Notes: a model not told the origin generated them from the letters alone. A stretch of 64,000 nt of DNA from Arthrobacter citreus (GCA_013200995.1 CP053688.1:2046001-2110000); one strand, 5' to 3'; counted from the first letter of the stretch, positions 1 to 8,653 are shown. Numbers and translations: made by a program.

Positions 1-473
1 ACAAATAACATTAATAATGAATAAATTATATTATTGGAGAAAATTGTTGATGGGTTAATATTCATCATAATCATAAGTCCGATAATCCCAATAAAAAGCC
101 CGATCCCTTGCATCCTTTTAATCCTTTGAGAAAAGAAAAAATAACCGATTAGAAGAGTAGCTATTGGAGTAAACGCATTTAAAATTGCAGCTTCATTACT
201 TTGTAGATGTGTTTCACTAAAAGAAAGAAATAACCACGGAATTGCGTGATTAAATAATGAGATGATAATAATTAAACTCATTTTCGGTAAATTTTTAAAA
301 TCAATTTTCACCTTTTTTATTAGCATAATGATTAATAAAGTAACCGCACCAAAGAAACAACGATAAAACACTATTGCTTCAGGGCCAATGTCATTTAAAA
401 GGAGTTTAATAAATAAAAACGATGTACTCCAAATAATACTTAATAAAAACAAGGCTGTGTATAATTTTTTCAC
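1..473 (-). CDS. EamA/DMT-family membrane transporter, 3' part cut by window edge
   Basis: Reading the minus strand from 473 gives an uninterrupted frame to base 1, about 157 codons, starting VKKLYTALFLLSIIW. The start is GTG at 473-471, six bases after GGGGAG; the only nearby ATG, at 475, runs straight into a stop. The translation has four or more hydrophobic helices with the WSTSFLFIK and N-E-A-A-I-L pattern of EamA (10-TM drug/metabolite) permeases, so it is an inner-membrane protein that probably exports or imports a small metabolite; the substrate cannot be told. Only the first of the two five-helix halves is in view. It is divergent from rpoY. The family call is fairly safe; the specific function is unknown. 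Confidence 0.75.
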   Translation of the reverse strand, partial: MKKLYTALFLLSIIWSTSFLFIKLLLNDIGPEAIVFYRCFFGAVTLLIIMLIKKVKIDFKNLPKMSLIIIISLFNHAIPWLFLSFSETHLQSNEAAILNAFTPIATLLIGYFFFSQRIKRMQGIGLFIGIIGLMIMMNINPSTIFSNNIIYSLLMLF

Positions 474-629
474 ATATTTCTCCCCTATCCCTTAAAAGAT
501 TCCCTCTATTTTAACGTCTTTTCTGAATATATTGTATGAAAATGCCTTTTCGATCAATACTACACATAAATATACCATGTCCGTGTTGTTTATAAGCAAG
601 TTTAATTTCTTGTATAGGAGGTAAAACTA

Positions 630-728
630 ATGTTACGTAAACTTAGAAAAAAATTAAAAAAACGGCTAAAACTATTATTAAAAAAGAAAAAATACATCTC
701 AATAATTTCAAATATATTTTTAAATTAA
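630..728 (+). CDS. Very small, highly basic peptide ORF (32 aa)
   Basis: An ATG at 630 follows a textbook ribosome binding site, AGGAGG at 617-622, with a spacing of seven bases. The 32-codon frame ends TAA at 726-728. The product starts MLRKLRKKLKKRLKLLL: 13 of the first 21 residues are Lys or Arg, alternating with Leu, so that part would form a cationic amphipathic helix. A short hydrophobic tail (YISIISNIF) follows. I do not recognise it. It sits alone between the divergent transporter and rpoY and has no obvious terminator of its own. The strong binding site argues for translation; the A/T-rich context makes chance lysine/leucine runs possible. Confidence 0.45.
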   Translation: MLRKLRKKLKKRLKLLLKKKKYISIISNIFLN

Positions 729-782
729 ACCGTATTTTAGGTAATCTTCAATAAAAAGAATGAAAATATATAAAAAATCACT

Positions 783-788
783 TATAAT
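783..788 (+). promoter_or_regulatory. Probable -10 box of the rpoY-rnjA promoter
   Basis: TATAAT at 783-788 lies about 37 bases before the rpoY start. With 17-bp spacing the -35 would be the weaker ATGAAA at 760-765. This is the best vegetative promoter match in the gap. Confidence 0.45.
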
Positions 789-824
789 ATTGAGAAGATA
801 GTGAATTGACAAGGAGAGATTTAA

Positions 825-1037
825 ATGATTTTTAAAGTATACTATCAGGAATTACCTTTAGAGGTACCTGTAAGAGAAAAAACTAAAACAGTTTATGTAG
901 AAGCTGAAAGTGAAAGAGAAGTTCGTGCGAAATTATTACCTTTCAATTATAATATTGAGCTTGTTCAAGCTTTAACTGGTGCTCATCTTGAATTCGAAAA
1001 ACAAAGTGAAAGCTTTAAAGTTCTGGAGCTAGCGTAA
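825..1037 (+). CDS. rpoY: RNA polymerase epsilon subunit (RpoY, formerly YkzG)
   Basis: Small 70-residue protein matching the DUF1447/RpoY family in length and sequence style ([20 protein letters not shown]). In Firmicutes this subunit binds core RNA polymerase near the beta/beta' jaw and lies immediately upstream of rnjA, exactly as here: its stop is four bases before the rnjA ATG. The binding site AAGGAGAG lies about ten bases before the start. The adjacency implies one transcript and translational coupling of rpoY and rnjA. A TATAAT box lies upstream at 783. The assignment is firm from both sequence and synteny. Confidence 0.95.
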   Translation: MIFKVYYQELPLEVPVREKTKTVYVEAESEREVRAKLLPFNYNIELVQALTGAHLEFEKQSESFKVLELA

Positions 1038-1041
1038 ACAT

Positions 1042-2709
1042 ATGAAATTTCTTAAAAATGATCAAGCTGCCGTATTCGCACTAGGTGGCTTAGGGGAAAT
1101 TGGAAAAAATACATACGCAGTACAATATCAAGATGAAATTATATTAATCGATGCCGGAATCAAATTCCCTGAAGATGAACTATTAGGAATAGACTATGTA
1201 ATACCTGATTATTCTTATTTAGTTCGAAATGAGGAAAAAATTAAAGGTTTATTTATCACTCACGGACATGAAGACCACATTGGTGGTATTCCATATTTAT
1301 TAAGAGAATTAAATATTCCAATCTATGGTGGTAAGCTTGCTCTTGGTTTAATTAAAAACAAACTTGAAGAGCATGGTCTTCTAAGAAAAGCTAAATTAAT
1401 TGAAATTAAAGAAGACGATATCATCAAATTCAGAAAAACAAGCGTAACATTCTACCGTACTACACATAGTATTCCAGACTGTTACGGAATCGTTGTAAAA
1501 ACTCCTCAAGGACAAGTTGTTCATACAGGAGACTTTAAATTCGACTTTACACCAGTTGGAGAAACAGCTAATTTAACAAAAATGGCTGAAATTGGTAAAG
1601 AAGGCGTTTTATGCTTACTTTCAGATAGTACAAATAGTGAAGTATCACATTTTACAATGTCTGAGAGAAAAGTCGGCGATACGATTAATGAAATTTTCCG
1701 TAAAGTAGACGGTCGAATTATATTTGCAACATTTGCTTCAAATATTCATCGTCTTCAGCAAGTAGTTGAGTCTGCTATTGCAACTGGACGTAAAATTGCC
1801 GTTTTCGGAAGAAGTATGGAAGCAAATATCGAGATTGGACATGACTTAGGTTATATTAAATGTCCTAAAGATACATTTATTGAAGCTTCTCAAATTAACC
1901 GTATACCTGCAAATCAACTTGTTATTTTATGTACAGGTAGTCAAGGTGAACCGATGGCTGCATTATCACGTATTGCTAATGGTACACACCGTCAGATCCA
2001 AATTATCCCTGGAGATACAGTAGTATTCTCTTCTTCACCAATTCCAGGTAATACAATGAGTGTAAATCGTACGATCAACTTATTGTATCGTGCTGGCGCA
2101 GAAGTAATTCACGGATCATTAAATGACATTCACACTAGTGGTCATGGTGGTCAGGAAGAGCAAAAATTAATGCTAAGACTAATGAAGCCTAAGTATTTTA
2201 TGCCAATTCACGGTGAATATAGAATGCAACGTATGCACGCTAAACTTGCAATGGATTGTGGAGTTCCGGAAGAAAACTGCTTTATCATGGATAATGGTGA
2301 AGTATTAGCTCTTCGTTCGGATGAAGCGATGGTTGCAGGAAAAGTACCTTCTGGCAATGTTTATATTGATGGAAGCGGTATCGGTGATATTGGTAATATC
2401 GTATTAAGAGATCGTAGAATTTTATCTGAAGAAGGCCTTGTAATTGTTGTCGTAAGCATCGATATGAAGGAATTTAAAATCTCTGCTGGTCCAGATATTA
2501 TTTCACGTGGATTTGTTTACATGAGAGAAAGCGGCGATTTAATAAATGAAGCACAAGCAATGATTTCTACTCATTTAAACAAAATCATGGAGCGTAAAAC
2601 GTCTCAATGGTCTGAAATTAAAAATGAGATTACAGATACTTTATCTCCTTTCTTATACGAAAAAACAAAACGTAAACCAATGATACTTCCAATTATCATG
2701 GAAGTATAA
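1042..2709 (+). CDS. rnjA: Ribonuclease J1
   Basis: A 555-residue metallo-beta-lactamase/beta-CASP ribonuclease, the same length as B. subtilis RNase J1 and nearly colinear with it. The zinc-binding motif HGHEDH is at residues 74-79 ([10 protein letters not shown]), with HTGDF near 164 and IHGEYRM near 390 completing the metal and phosphate pocket; the C-terminal domain ends in the conserved ILPIIMEV. The enzyme combines 5'-3' exo- and endonuclease activity in mRNA decay and 16S rRNA maturation, and acts in the degradosome-like network with RNase Y. It has a weak binding site of its own and probably depends on coupling to rpoY. A strong terminator follows at 2721-2768. Nothing odd was seen. 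Confidence 0.98.
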   Translation: MKFLKNDQAAVFALGGLGEIGKNTYAVQYQDEIILIDAGIKFPEDELLGIDYVIPDYSYLVRNEEKIKGLFITHGHEDHIGGIPYLLRELNIPIYGGKLALGLIKNKLEEHGLLRKAKLIEIKEDDIIKFRKTSVTFYRTTHSIPDCYGIVVKTPQGQVVHTGDFKFDFTPVGETANLTKMAEIGKEGVLCLLSDSTNSEVSHFTMSERKVGDTINEIFRKVDGRIIFATFASNIHRLQQVVESAIATGRKIAVFGRSMEANIEIGHDLGYIKCPKDTFIEASQINRIPANQLVILCTGSQGEPMAALSRIANGTHRQIQIIPGDTVVFSSSPIPGNTMSVNRTINLLYRAGAEVIHGSLNDIHTSGHGGQEEQKLMLRLMKPKYFMPIHGEYRMQRMHAKLAMDCGVPEENCFIMDNGEVLALRSDEAMVAGKVPSGNVYIDGSGIGDIGNIVLRDRRILSEEGLVIVVVSIDMKEFKISAGPDIISRGFVYMRESGDLINEAQAMISTHLNKIMERKTSQWSEIKNEITDTLSPFLYEKTKRKPMILPIIMEV

Positions 2710-2720
2710 TGACATAATTT

Positions 2721-2768
2721 AAAGGAGCTGCCACAAAAGTGAAATCACTTCTAAGGTAGCTCCTTTTT
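2721..2768 (+). terminator. rnjA intrinsic terminator
   Basis: AAAGGAGCTGCC pairs with GGTAGCTCCTTT, with a nested AAGTGAAATCACTT hairpin inside, and ends in a T run. Confidence 0.85.
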
Positions 2769-2895
2769 CCGTTTATTTTTCAAGATATTCCACTTATTTC
2801 ACTCCACTACATATCATTTAATCCTTATGTATACTCTGTTAAATTTAATTTAGTCAACCTTCGTATGCGTTAGTTGCATGGGTGATTCTAGTTCA

Positions 2896-3384
2896 TCAAT
2901 ATCCAGAATCATCAACTCTCCATTTACCCTTTTTACTATCTCTAATCAGAGTCCAACTAAAATCAGACTGAGTTGAATTTGGCTCCCAACTTCCATCACC
3001 CCCAGTAGAATCGACTTTGAATGTAGAAAGTAAAACAAGTACATTTTTTTCGTTTACACCATTATCCATCCCCGCACCATATTGCATATAATCTTTGCTA
3101 ATTGAATGAGATTCTTTTTCTGAATACCATATATCTGTCAGTGTACACCCATCATAATCCTTGAATTCTTTCTTTACAGTTTTAACCGCTGCATTTAGTT
3201 CATCTTTAGAGTACTGCTTAGATTGTCCTATTTTTATTTTTACTTTGTCAGCATCCATATACGTATACGTACTAGAATTTGAATTTGAATTAGTATTAGC
3301 ATCTGTTTGGCGCTGATAGATTAGAATGAATACTCCAACAACTAATAATAAAAAAAGAGGTAAAAAGATTTTCTTGTTTTTCAT
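2896..3384 (-). CDS. Membrane-anchored hypothetical protein with conserved GDGSW domain
   Basis: Protein of 162 residues. The longer upstream frame is not used: ATG at 3384 is preceded by TAGGAGT with eight-base spacing and begins MKNKKIFLPLFLLLVVG, a signal-anchor helix (residues 4-24). An Asn/Ser-rich linker follows, then a soluble extracellular domain with the motifs DGCTLTDIWY, NVLVLLSTFKVDSTGGDGSW and a C-terminal KGKWRVDDSGY. I recognise this block from uncharacterised Firmicutes proteins but know no function for it. It is alone on its strand, between the rnjA terminator and another small membrane protein. Its role is unknown; the location outside the membrane is inferred from the N-terminal helix. 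Confidence 0.7.
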   Translation of the reverse strand: MKNKKIFLPLFLLLVVGVFILIYQRQTDANTNSNSNSSTYTYMDADKVKIKIGQSKQYSKDELNAAVKTVKKEFKDYDGCTLTDIWYSEKESHSISKDYMQYGAGMDNGVNEKNVLVLLSTFKVDSTGGDGSWEPNSTQSDFSWTLIRDSKKGKWRVDDSGY

Positions 3385-3589
3385 AAATTTTACTCCTATT
3401 ATTTTGTTTTTTGGTAGACCTTTACTTCCAGTAACTTCCACAATTAACATTATACAGGTACATTCCATTACTCTAAACAAGGCTAATTACTCATTCTTTC
3501 TTAGAAATTAAATTTATCCTTATGCTACTAAACTGTCATTACTAATAACTAATGATGAAATTTAAAAATTGTTCAACTAATGCAATTCG

Positions 3590-3808
3590 TCAGTTAGAGA
3601 ACGTAAATAACAGAATTACAACTCCATGGACAACGATTATTATTAAAGCTGGAATTCTCTTTTTACCTTTCAAATTAAATCCTAGCAAAAATGTTAACCC
3701 CAAAAAAATAAATCCATAGGATGATAAGATAATTTTTTGCATAACCAATGCACATATAAAAAGGATAATTGCTGCGATACTTGTGACTACACCAACTTTT
3801 TTTTTCAA
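3590..3808 (-). CDS. Small membrane protein, hypothetical (TTG start)
   Basis: The best start is TTG at 3808, because GGAGG lies seven bases upstream, whereas the longer open frame upstream has no binding site. The resulting 72-residue protein starts MKKKVGVVTSIAAIILF and has three hydrophobic stretches (roughly residues 5-25, 28-45 and 53-70) separated by a short LKGKKR loop. No family was recognised. It is likely an integral membrane protein of unknown function, monocistronic. Confidence 0.5.
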   Translation of the reverse strand: MKKKVGVVTSIAAIILFICALVMQKIILSSYGFIFLGLTFLLGFNLKGKKRIPALIIIVVHGVVILLFTFSN

Positions 3809-4191
3809 TACAACTCCTCCAATTATGTATCTGAATTTCAATAATCGTAAAATTCTAGTGCCCCTAATAAATACTAAATTACTTATTTTTATTTTATCGT
3901 AAATTGCCGAGATTTTAATTTTGCGAAAAGATATCACTTCTAATTTTCTTTATTGAATTAAACGACCAAATAACAAAATAGAGGAGAATCTAATGATGAT
4001 CCTCTATTTCTTATTGAACAAATTTATACGTTAGATAAAGTTACTCCTATAAATTTCCTTTATCCCACTCAATTATTAACTTTTTAACATCAAATTACTG
4101 ATTAAACGTTTTAGTACATCTTTCACCTTTTCTTCATTTTCCGAAAGTAAATGTGTGGCAGAGCAATATTTACCATAGTTTATAAAAAAAA
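3809..4191. other. Gene-free stretch, nothing recognised
   Basis: A/T-rich sequence between the small membrane protein and the degenerate repeat. No ORF with a binding site and no convincing hairpin was seen. Confidence 0.4.
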
Positions 4192-4293
4192 GAGAACTCG
4201 ACTCCTTTGGGGAATGCGCGAATCCTGAGACCCTGCACCAAAGAGGAATCTCAGGTTCCGCCCCATGGAAATCGAGCACCTGTAGTGGAATTC
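4192..4293 (+). repeat. Degenerate copy of an interspersed Bacillaceae intergenic repeat
   Basis: A roughly 100-bp segment that is clearly more GC-rich than its surroundings, containing GGGGAATGCGCGAATCCTGA, then CCTGAGA (4224-4230) inverted as TCTCAGG (4249-4255), then CCCCATGGAAATCGAGCACC. The string pattern resembles an intergenic element I recall from many Bacillaceae genomes (GAATGCGCGAATCCTGAG and GGAAAGCGAG blocks); this copy is diverged. The 67-codon minus frame across it has no binding site and looks spurious. Recognition is from memory, not from a search. Confidence 0.45.
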
Positions 4294-4333
4294 TATGTTC
4301 TTCTTTTTTGATATTAGGTCACTAAGATCCATA

Positions 4334-5368
4334 TCAATCTAGAAAATCATTTTTATCATTATTTTTTAAAAAAACTTTTATAAAAAAAGGTTTATTAAGA
4401 ACTAAAAATATAAAATACACTGTAAATACGACAAAGAATATGACAAAAAGGATAATCAATACAAGCGCCAAAGTACTCTTAGCAAAACTTGTTTCGATTC
4501 TTAAATAAGGATATAAAATAAATGGTAAATGGCTGATTCCATATCCAAAAAATGCGAAGAAATATTGTAATAATACAAGTATGAATGCTAATCCGTATCT
4601 CTTTCCTTTTATAACAAAATAAATAGCTATACAAAAGCAAATGAACGAGATAAGGAAAAACTCCCACACATTATGCATTCGATCAAAATGAACTTTATTA
4701 TGTAACTTCATTGAAGCAAAAACAATAATACTCGATATGATTGTCGGAGCCGACCAAACTAGTACATACTTTCTTAATTTTACTTCTGACTCAGAATCAT
4801 TTATTAGTTTTGCAGAGTAGATTAAAAACATTGCACTTATAAATAAAACTGAACATACTGCCAAAAGCATAACGGATAAAGAATAGGAATTCGTTATCAA
4901 TTTAAATGGATAAAATCGTATATCCGTACCATTTTCGATAATAAATCCACCCTCAGATATTGTTAATACAGTAGATAGAGTAACAGGGATTAGTAAACTT
5001 GTAGCACCATATAAAATTAGAAATAACTTACTTCTATTTCCTCCATATTGCTGAAAGGTATAAAACGATCCCCTAACAGCTAAAAAAATCATCGCTACAC
5101 TACCAGGAACTAATAAAGGAACTCCGTAATAATATGCAACCCTTGGGAATATGCCAACAACACCAACAAAGAAGAAAATGAAGAATAATGTAGCTAACTC
5201 CCATATAGATGAAAGATGTCGATTTATTAAGCCAATTAATTTTGGTTCCTCTTTCGTTGAAATAGCATAAAACGCGTAAAAACCTGCTCCAAAATCAATT
5301 GAAGCAATAATCATGTAGGCATATAGAAACAACCATAATATAAAGATTGCGACCGTTTGAATTTCCAA
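4334..5368 (-). CDS. Cytochrome bd-type oxidase subunit II homologue (CydB/YthB-like), orphan
   Basis: A 344-residue integral membrane protein with eight or nine hydrophobic helices. The N-terminus carries the CydB signature IDFGAGFYAFYAI near residue 24, followed by SIWELATLFFIFFFVGVVGIFPRVAYYY and LAVRGSFYTFQQYG, matching subunit II of bd-type quinol oxidases in the YthB group. Subunit II normally pairs with the haem-bearing subunit I to reduce oxygen. No cydA/ythA-like partner is adjacent on either side, so it either partners with a subunit encoded elsewhere or has been left behind. A GGAGG-type binding site precedes the ATG at 5368. The family call is good; its activity as part of an oxidase is uncertain. 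Confidence 0.8.
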   Translation of the reverse strand: MEIQTVAIFILWLFLYAYMIIASIDFGAGFYAFYAISTKEEPKLIGLINRHLSSIWELATLFFIFFFVGVVGIFPRVAYYYGVPLLVPGSVAMIFLAVRGSFYTFQQYGGNRSKLFLILYGATSLLIPVTLSTVLTISEGGFIIENGTDIRFYPFKLITNSYSLSVMLLAVCSVLFISAMFLIYSAKLINDSESEVKLRKYVLVWSAPTIISSIIVFASMKLHNKVHFDRMHNVWEFFLISFICFCIAIYFVIKGKRYGLAFILVLLQYFFAFFGYGISHLPFILYPYLRIETSFAKSTLALVLIILFVIFFVVFTVYFIFLVLNKPFFIKVFLKNNDKNDFLD

Positions 5369-5473
5369 ACTTATTTCCTCCTACAGAAATTTCATAATCT
5401 AAAGCTTAGTTTTCTTCATTATACCGATAAAATACCGTTTCTACTAGTTTCTATATGAAGATTATGGAAAATT

Positions 5474-5502
5474 AAAAAGAGACTTTGTTTAAAGTCTCTT
5501 TA
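5474..5502 (-). terminator. ykuV terminator
   Basis: AAAGAGACTTT is inverted as AAAGTCTCTTT, with a U run on the minus transcript, just past the ykuV stop. Confidence 0.75.
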
Positions 5503-5513
5503 ATGGTTTGCGA

Positions 5514-5969
5514 TTATTCTACTTTTGCAGCTTCGTCTAGTACTCGATTTACACGTTTCTCTAACATTGGCATTCCGCCTTCTCCAGCTTGGAAATGACG
5601 TAATACACCAGTTTTATCAAAAACGTAATATGAAGGTACATATTTATTTTCAAATGCATCTGTAATTGTATGTTGATTATCAACTAAAATTGTTTGTGTA
5701 ATTCCATGTTCCGCTGCAACTTCTTTAATTTTTTCAATATCTAAATCATCTTCAGATCTTGGCATATGAACACTAACTACATTTAAACGATCTTTATACT
5801 CATCTCTAAATGCATTAATATTTGGCATTGCTACTTTACATAAATGGCAACTAATAGACCAAAAATGAATTAATGTTGGTTTGTCACCGATTAAGTTTTC
5901 TTTTTGGATTTCTCCATTTAATACTGTTGTTGCGCCGTTTAATTCTGGCATTGGCGAGCGAAGTCTCAT
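5514..5969 (-). CDS. ykuV: Thiol-disulfide oxidoreductase YkuV
   Basis: A 151-residue thioredoxin-fold protein without signal peptide. The redox motif is CHLC at residues 41-44 within HFWSISCHLCKVAMP, and the cis-Pro region is EYVPSYYVF-like (KYVPSYYVF). The sequence tracks B. subtilis YkuV nearly end to end (MPRSEDDL, FQAGEGGMPMLEKRVNRVL). The YkuV family reduces protein disulfides in the cytoplasm. It follows ykuU on the same strand, as in B. subtilis, but a hairpin with a U run sits between the two genes, so ykuV expression may be partly independent or attenuated. An AGGAGGA binding site precedes the ATG. Confidence 0.92.
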   Translation of the reverse strand: MRLRSPMPELNGATTVLNGEIQKENLIGDKPTLIHFWSISCHLCKVAMPNINAFRDEYKDRLNVVSVHMPRSEDDLDIEKIKEVAAEHGITQTILVDNQHTITDAFENKYVPSYYVFDKTGVLRHFQAGEGGMPMLEKRVNRVLDEAAKVE

Positions 5970-6060
5970 TTATTAGTCCTCCTATTTCGTTTCGTTAGCC
6001 CTACTTTTTTAACTAATAAGGGCTTGTTCAATTTTTCAAAAATGTTTCGTATTGTGTTTA

Positions 6061-6089
6061 AAAAGGCCTAACTTTATGTTAGACCTTTT
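6061..6089 (-). terminator. Intercistronic hairpin/terminator between ykuU and ykuV
   Basis: AAAAGGCCTAAC pairs with GTTAGACCTTTT; on the minus transcript it ends in a U run. It lies in the 145-bp gap between ykuU and ykuV. Confidence 0.7.
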
Positions 6090-6114
6090 GTCATTGCTTA
6101 ATTTTATATAAAAA

Positions 6115-6657
6115 TTATAAAGTTGCTTGACCTGGTTTCCAGTTAGCTGGGCAAAGTCCACCAGTTTGTAAAGCTTGAAGTACACGTAATACTTCATCAA
6201 CTTCACGACCGATATTGTTGTGGTGTACTACTTGGTACATTAATTCACCTTCTGGGCTGATGATGAATAATCCACGTAATGCAATACCTTCTTCTTCAAT
6301 TAATACGCCATAATCACGAGAAATAGCGTGGTTTGTATCTGCACCTAATGCGTATTTTAATTGGCCTAAACCATTGTCTTTACGGTCAGTGTTGATCCAT
6401 GCTAAGTGAGTGTGAATTGTATCTGTAGAAACACCTACAACTTCTGCATCAAGATCTTCAAACTCATCATAACGATCAGAGATTGCTACGATTTCAGTTG
6501 GACATACAAAAGTGAAGTCCATTGGATAGAAGTATAATACTGTCCATTTATCATTTTTCATGTTTTCTTCTAAACTTACTTTACCAAATTCTTTATTTGG
6601 TAAAACTGCTTCCATTTCGAAGCGTGGTGCTTGTTTTCCTACTAAACGTTCTGCCAT
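6115..6657 (-). CDS. ykuU: 2-Cys peroxiredoxin YkuU
   Basis: A typical AhpC/Prx-type peroxiredoxin of 180 residues. The start chosen is ATG at 6657 (MAERLVGKQAP), because GGAGG lies eight bases upstream. The peroxidatic Cys52 is in DFTFVCPTE and the resolving Cys169 is in GGLCPANWKPG at the C-terminus, so both catalytic cysteines are present. It reduces hydrogen peroxide and organic peroxides in the cytoplasm, with electrons from a thioredoxin-type partner, possibly the neighbouring YkuV. Two 15-bp palindromes of the Fur/PerR kind lie 83-114 bases upstream (6740-6771), suggesting control by iron or peroxide. Confidence 0.95.
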   Translation of the reverse strand: MAERLVGKQAPRFEMEAVLPNKEFGKVSLEENMKNDKWTVLYFYPMDFTFVCPTEIVAISDRYDEFEDLDAEVVGVSTDTIHTHLAWINTDRKDNGLGQLKYALGADTNHAISRDYGVLIEEEGIALRGLFIISPEGELMYQVVHHNNIGREVDEVLRVLQALQTGGLCPANWKPGQATL

Positions 6658-6739
6658 CGTTATTACCTCCAATATTTATGTAACTATTTATCATACAAGT
6701 GATATTATAGTAAACTACTTATTTAAAGTCAATATTAAT

Positions 6740-6754
6740 TTATAATAATTATTA
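6740..6754. promoter_or_regulatory. PerR-box-like 7-1-7 inverted repeat upstream of ykuU
   Basis: TTATAATAATTATTA matches the PerR consensus TTATAATNATTATAA with one mismatch. It lies 83 bases upstream of the ykuU ATG and is the only divergent-free promoter region for ykuUV. Confidence 0.5.
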
Positions 6755-6756
6755 AC

Positions 6757-6771
6757 TGAAAATCATTTTCA
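6757..6771. promoter_or_regulatory. Fur-box-like perfect palindrome upstream of ykuU
   Basis: TGAAAATCATTTTCA is a perfect 7-1-7 palindrome and differs from the B. subtilis Fur consensus TGATAATNATTATCA by one base per half-site. It ends three bases before the dapL stop codon region and lacks a T run, so it is not a terminator. Confidence 0.5.
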
Positions 6772-6773
6772 CA

Positions 6774-7883
6774 CTACTTTTTCATAAAATCCGTAATAAA
6801 TTGAATCATTATTGGTATAACATTTTCATCAGGATTTAATTTTTGGTGATGTAATCCGAATTCAGAATTTACGCCAATCCAAAACATCAGACCAGGTATT
6901 TCCTTTGTCATATAACCAAAATCCTCACCTGTCATAGCAACATTACATTCAACTGCATTAATACCGTCATATTGTCTCGCAAAATTGAAAAATTCATTCG
7001 TCAATGATTCATCATTTATTACACCATAGTAATTACTTCCAAAATCTACATCTATTTTACACTGAAAACTCTCTTGAAATCCATTCACAAGACTTTGAAT
7101 TCTATTTTTTAATTTTATCATCGCTTCTATATTTAGTGCTCTCATAGTACCTTCTAGTCGAACGTGATCTGCAATAACATTTTGAACTGTTCCACCAGTA
7201 ATTTTTCCAATTGTAATTACCGCACTGTCTAACGGATTCACATTTCGAGAAACGATTGATTGTACTTGAGTGATAAAATGACTAGACGCAATAATCATGT
7301 CATTCGTTAAATGCGGGAATGCAGCATGGCCACTTAAACCATGAAAATCAATAAATAGCTCAGAAGTATGCGCAAATAACATACCAGGTTTTGTTGCGAT
7401 TGTACCAACTGGATATTCAGGTGCTATATGTAAAGCATATATTTCATCAGGTTTAAATGATGTAAACTCTTCACTTTTTAGTAAAGGCTCAGCTCCACCT
7501 GGACCTTCCTCTGCAGGTTGAAAAATAAACACAACATCATCATTTATAGGTTCATTAACTAGATTAGTGAGTACACCAAGTGCAATGCTCATATGTACGT
7601 CATGACCACAAGCGTGCATATTGCCCTCGTGAGTCGAAGAAAACGCTAAACCTGTATTTTCTTTCATTGGTAATCCATCAATATCTGTACGGTAGCCAAT
7701 CGTTTTAGTAGGCTTTATTCCTTTTACTCTAACAAAAATACCAGTTCTCCATGTTTCAATTACAAGTCTTTCTTGATTTAAACTAGATAAGTACTCTAGT
7801 AAATATGCTTGTGTTTTAAATTCTTGAAAACCAAGTTCAGGAATTAAATGTAGATCTCTTCTAATTTGAATAAAAGAATCCAT
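6774..7883 (-). CDS. dapL: N-acetyl-diaminopimelate deacetylase (DapL/YkuR)
   Basis: A 369-residue M20-family amidohydrolase. Metal-site motifs are visible: TDIDGLPM (residues 66-73), HACGHDVHM (90-98), [11 protein letters not shown] (around 128) and the late H-H-Q-K. It removes acetate from N-acetyl-L,L-diaminopimelate, the last step of the acetylase branch towards meso-DAP and lysine. It lies 53 bases downstream of dapH on the same strand, with a terminator-like perfect palindrome in the gap; patA, for the middle step, is at 23.1 kb. The binding site GAGAGGAGCC precedes the ATG at 7883. In some nomenclature dapL means a different enzyme (LL-DAP aminotransferase); here it is used as for B. 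subtilis ykuR. Confidence 0.92.
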   Translation of the reverse strand: MDSFIQIRRDLHLIPELGFQEFKTQAYLLEYLSSLNQERLVIETWRTGIFVRVKGIKPTKTIGYRTDIDGLPMKENTGLAFSSTHEGNMHACGHDVHMSIALGVLTNLVNEPINDDVVFIFQPAEEGPGGAEPLLKSEEFTSFKPDEIYALHIAPEYPVGTIATKPGMLFAHTSELFIDFHGLSGHAAFPHLTNDMIIASSHFITQVQSIVSRNVNPLDSAVITIGKITGGTVQNVIADHVRLEGTMRALNIEAMIKLKNRIQSLVNGFQESFQCKIDVDFGSNYYGVINDESLTNEFFNFARQYDGINAVECNVAMTGEDFGYMTKEIPGLMFWIGVNSEFGLHHQKLNPDENVIPIMIQFITDFMKK

Positions 7884-7897
7884 CGTGGCTCCTCTCT

Positions 7898-7928
7898 AAA
7901 AAAAAGCGTAGAATATATTCTACGCTTT
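7898..7928 (-). terminator. Perfect palindrome with U run between dapH and dapL
   Basis: A 26-bp perfect palindrome (arm AAAGCGTAGAATA, 7903-7928) is followed on the minus transcript by eight to nine U residues. It sits between the dapH stop and the dapL binding site. Confidence 0.8.
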
Positions 7929-7936
7929 ATTTGTTA

Positions 7937-8653
7937 TTATTGATTTAATTGACGTAAAGCCTGAATAATTTCAGTTTTTGAAATTGTTTTATCATCGATA
8001 TCTTTAATTTTTCTAGCTGGAACACCAGCAACTACAGTATAAGGAGCAACATCTTCAGTAACGATTGCGCCTGCAGCTACTACTGCACCTTCACCTACTT
8101 TAATACCTTCTAAAACTACTGCATTAGCACCAATTAAAACATTGTCTTCAAGAATAACTGGGTTTGCTGATGGTGGCTCAATTACGCCAGCTAAAACAGC
8201 ACCTGCGCCAACGTGACAGTTTTTACCAGTAGTAGCACGTCCACCAAGTACTGCGTTCATATCGATCATAGTGCCTTCTCCAATTACAGCACCGATATTA
8301 ATTACAGCACCCATCATAATTACAGCGTTATCGCCAATTGTAACTTGATCGCGAATAAATGCACCTGGCTCAATACGAGCTTTAATACCTTTAGAATCTA
8401 AAAGTGGAATAGCTGAATTACGACGATCTGATTCTACTACGTAATCTTCTATGTATTCTTTTTGCTCTTCAAGGATTACCTTAACATCGTCCCACTCACC
8501 AAATAAAACTCCAGAATTTTGAGAAATAAATGATTGAACTGACTCATTGATTGTAAGCTTGTCTAGCTCACCTTTTACATATACCTTAACAGGTGTTTTT
8601 TTAGTACTATTTGCGATAAATGCGATAATTTCATTTGCGTCCATTAATTTCAT
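7937..8653 (-). CDS. dapH: Tetrahydrodipicolinate N-acetyltransferase (DapH/YkuQ)
   Basis: A 238-residue left-handed beta-helix acyltransferase. An N-terminal alpha/beta domain (residues 1-85) is followed by hexapeptide repeats (about 90-210) such as [20 protein letters not shown] and [23 protein letters not shown]. It transfers acetyl from acetyl-CoA to tetrahydrodipicolinate, committing to the acetyl branch of the DAP pathway that feeds peptidoglycan and lysine. The family acts as a trimer. It is preceded by a GGGGGCA-type binding site, with ccpC upstream on the same strand. B. subtilis has ykuNOP between ccpC and dapH; they are absent here. Confidence 0.96.
   Translation of the reverse strand: MKLMDANEIIAFIANSTKKTPVKVYVKGELDKLTINESVQSFISQNSGVLFGEWDDVKVILEEQKEYIEDYVVESDRRNSAIPLLDSKGIKARIEPGAFIRDQVTIGDNAVIMMGAVINIGAVIGEGTMIDMNAVLGGRATTGKNCHVGAGAVLAGVIEPPSANPVILEDNVLIGANAVVLEGIKVGEGAVVAAGAIVTEDVAPYTVVAGVPARKIKDIDDKTISKTEIIQALRQLNQ

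Noticed and set aside
4076..4279. 67-codon minus ORF over the GC-rich repeat
   Set aside because: No binding site, and its sequence is that of the dispersed repeat.
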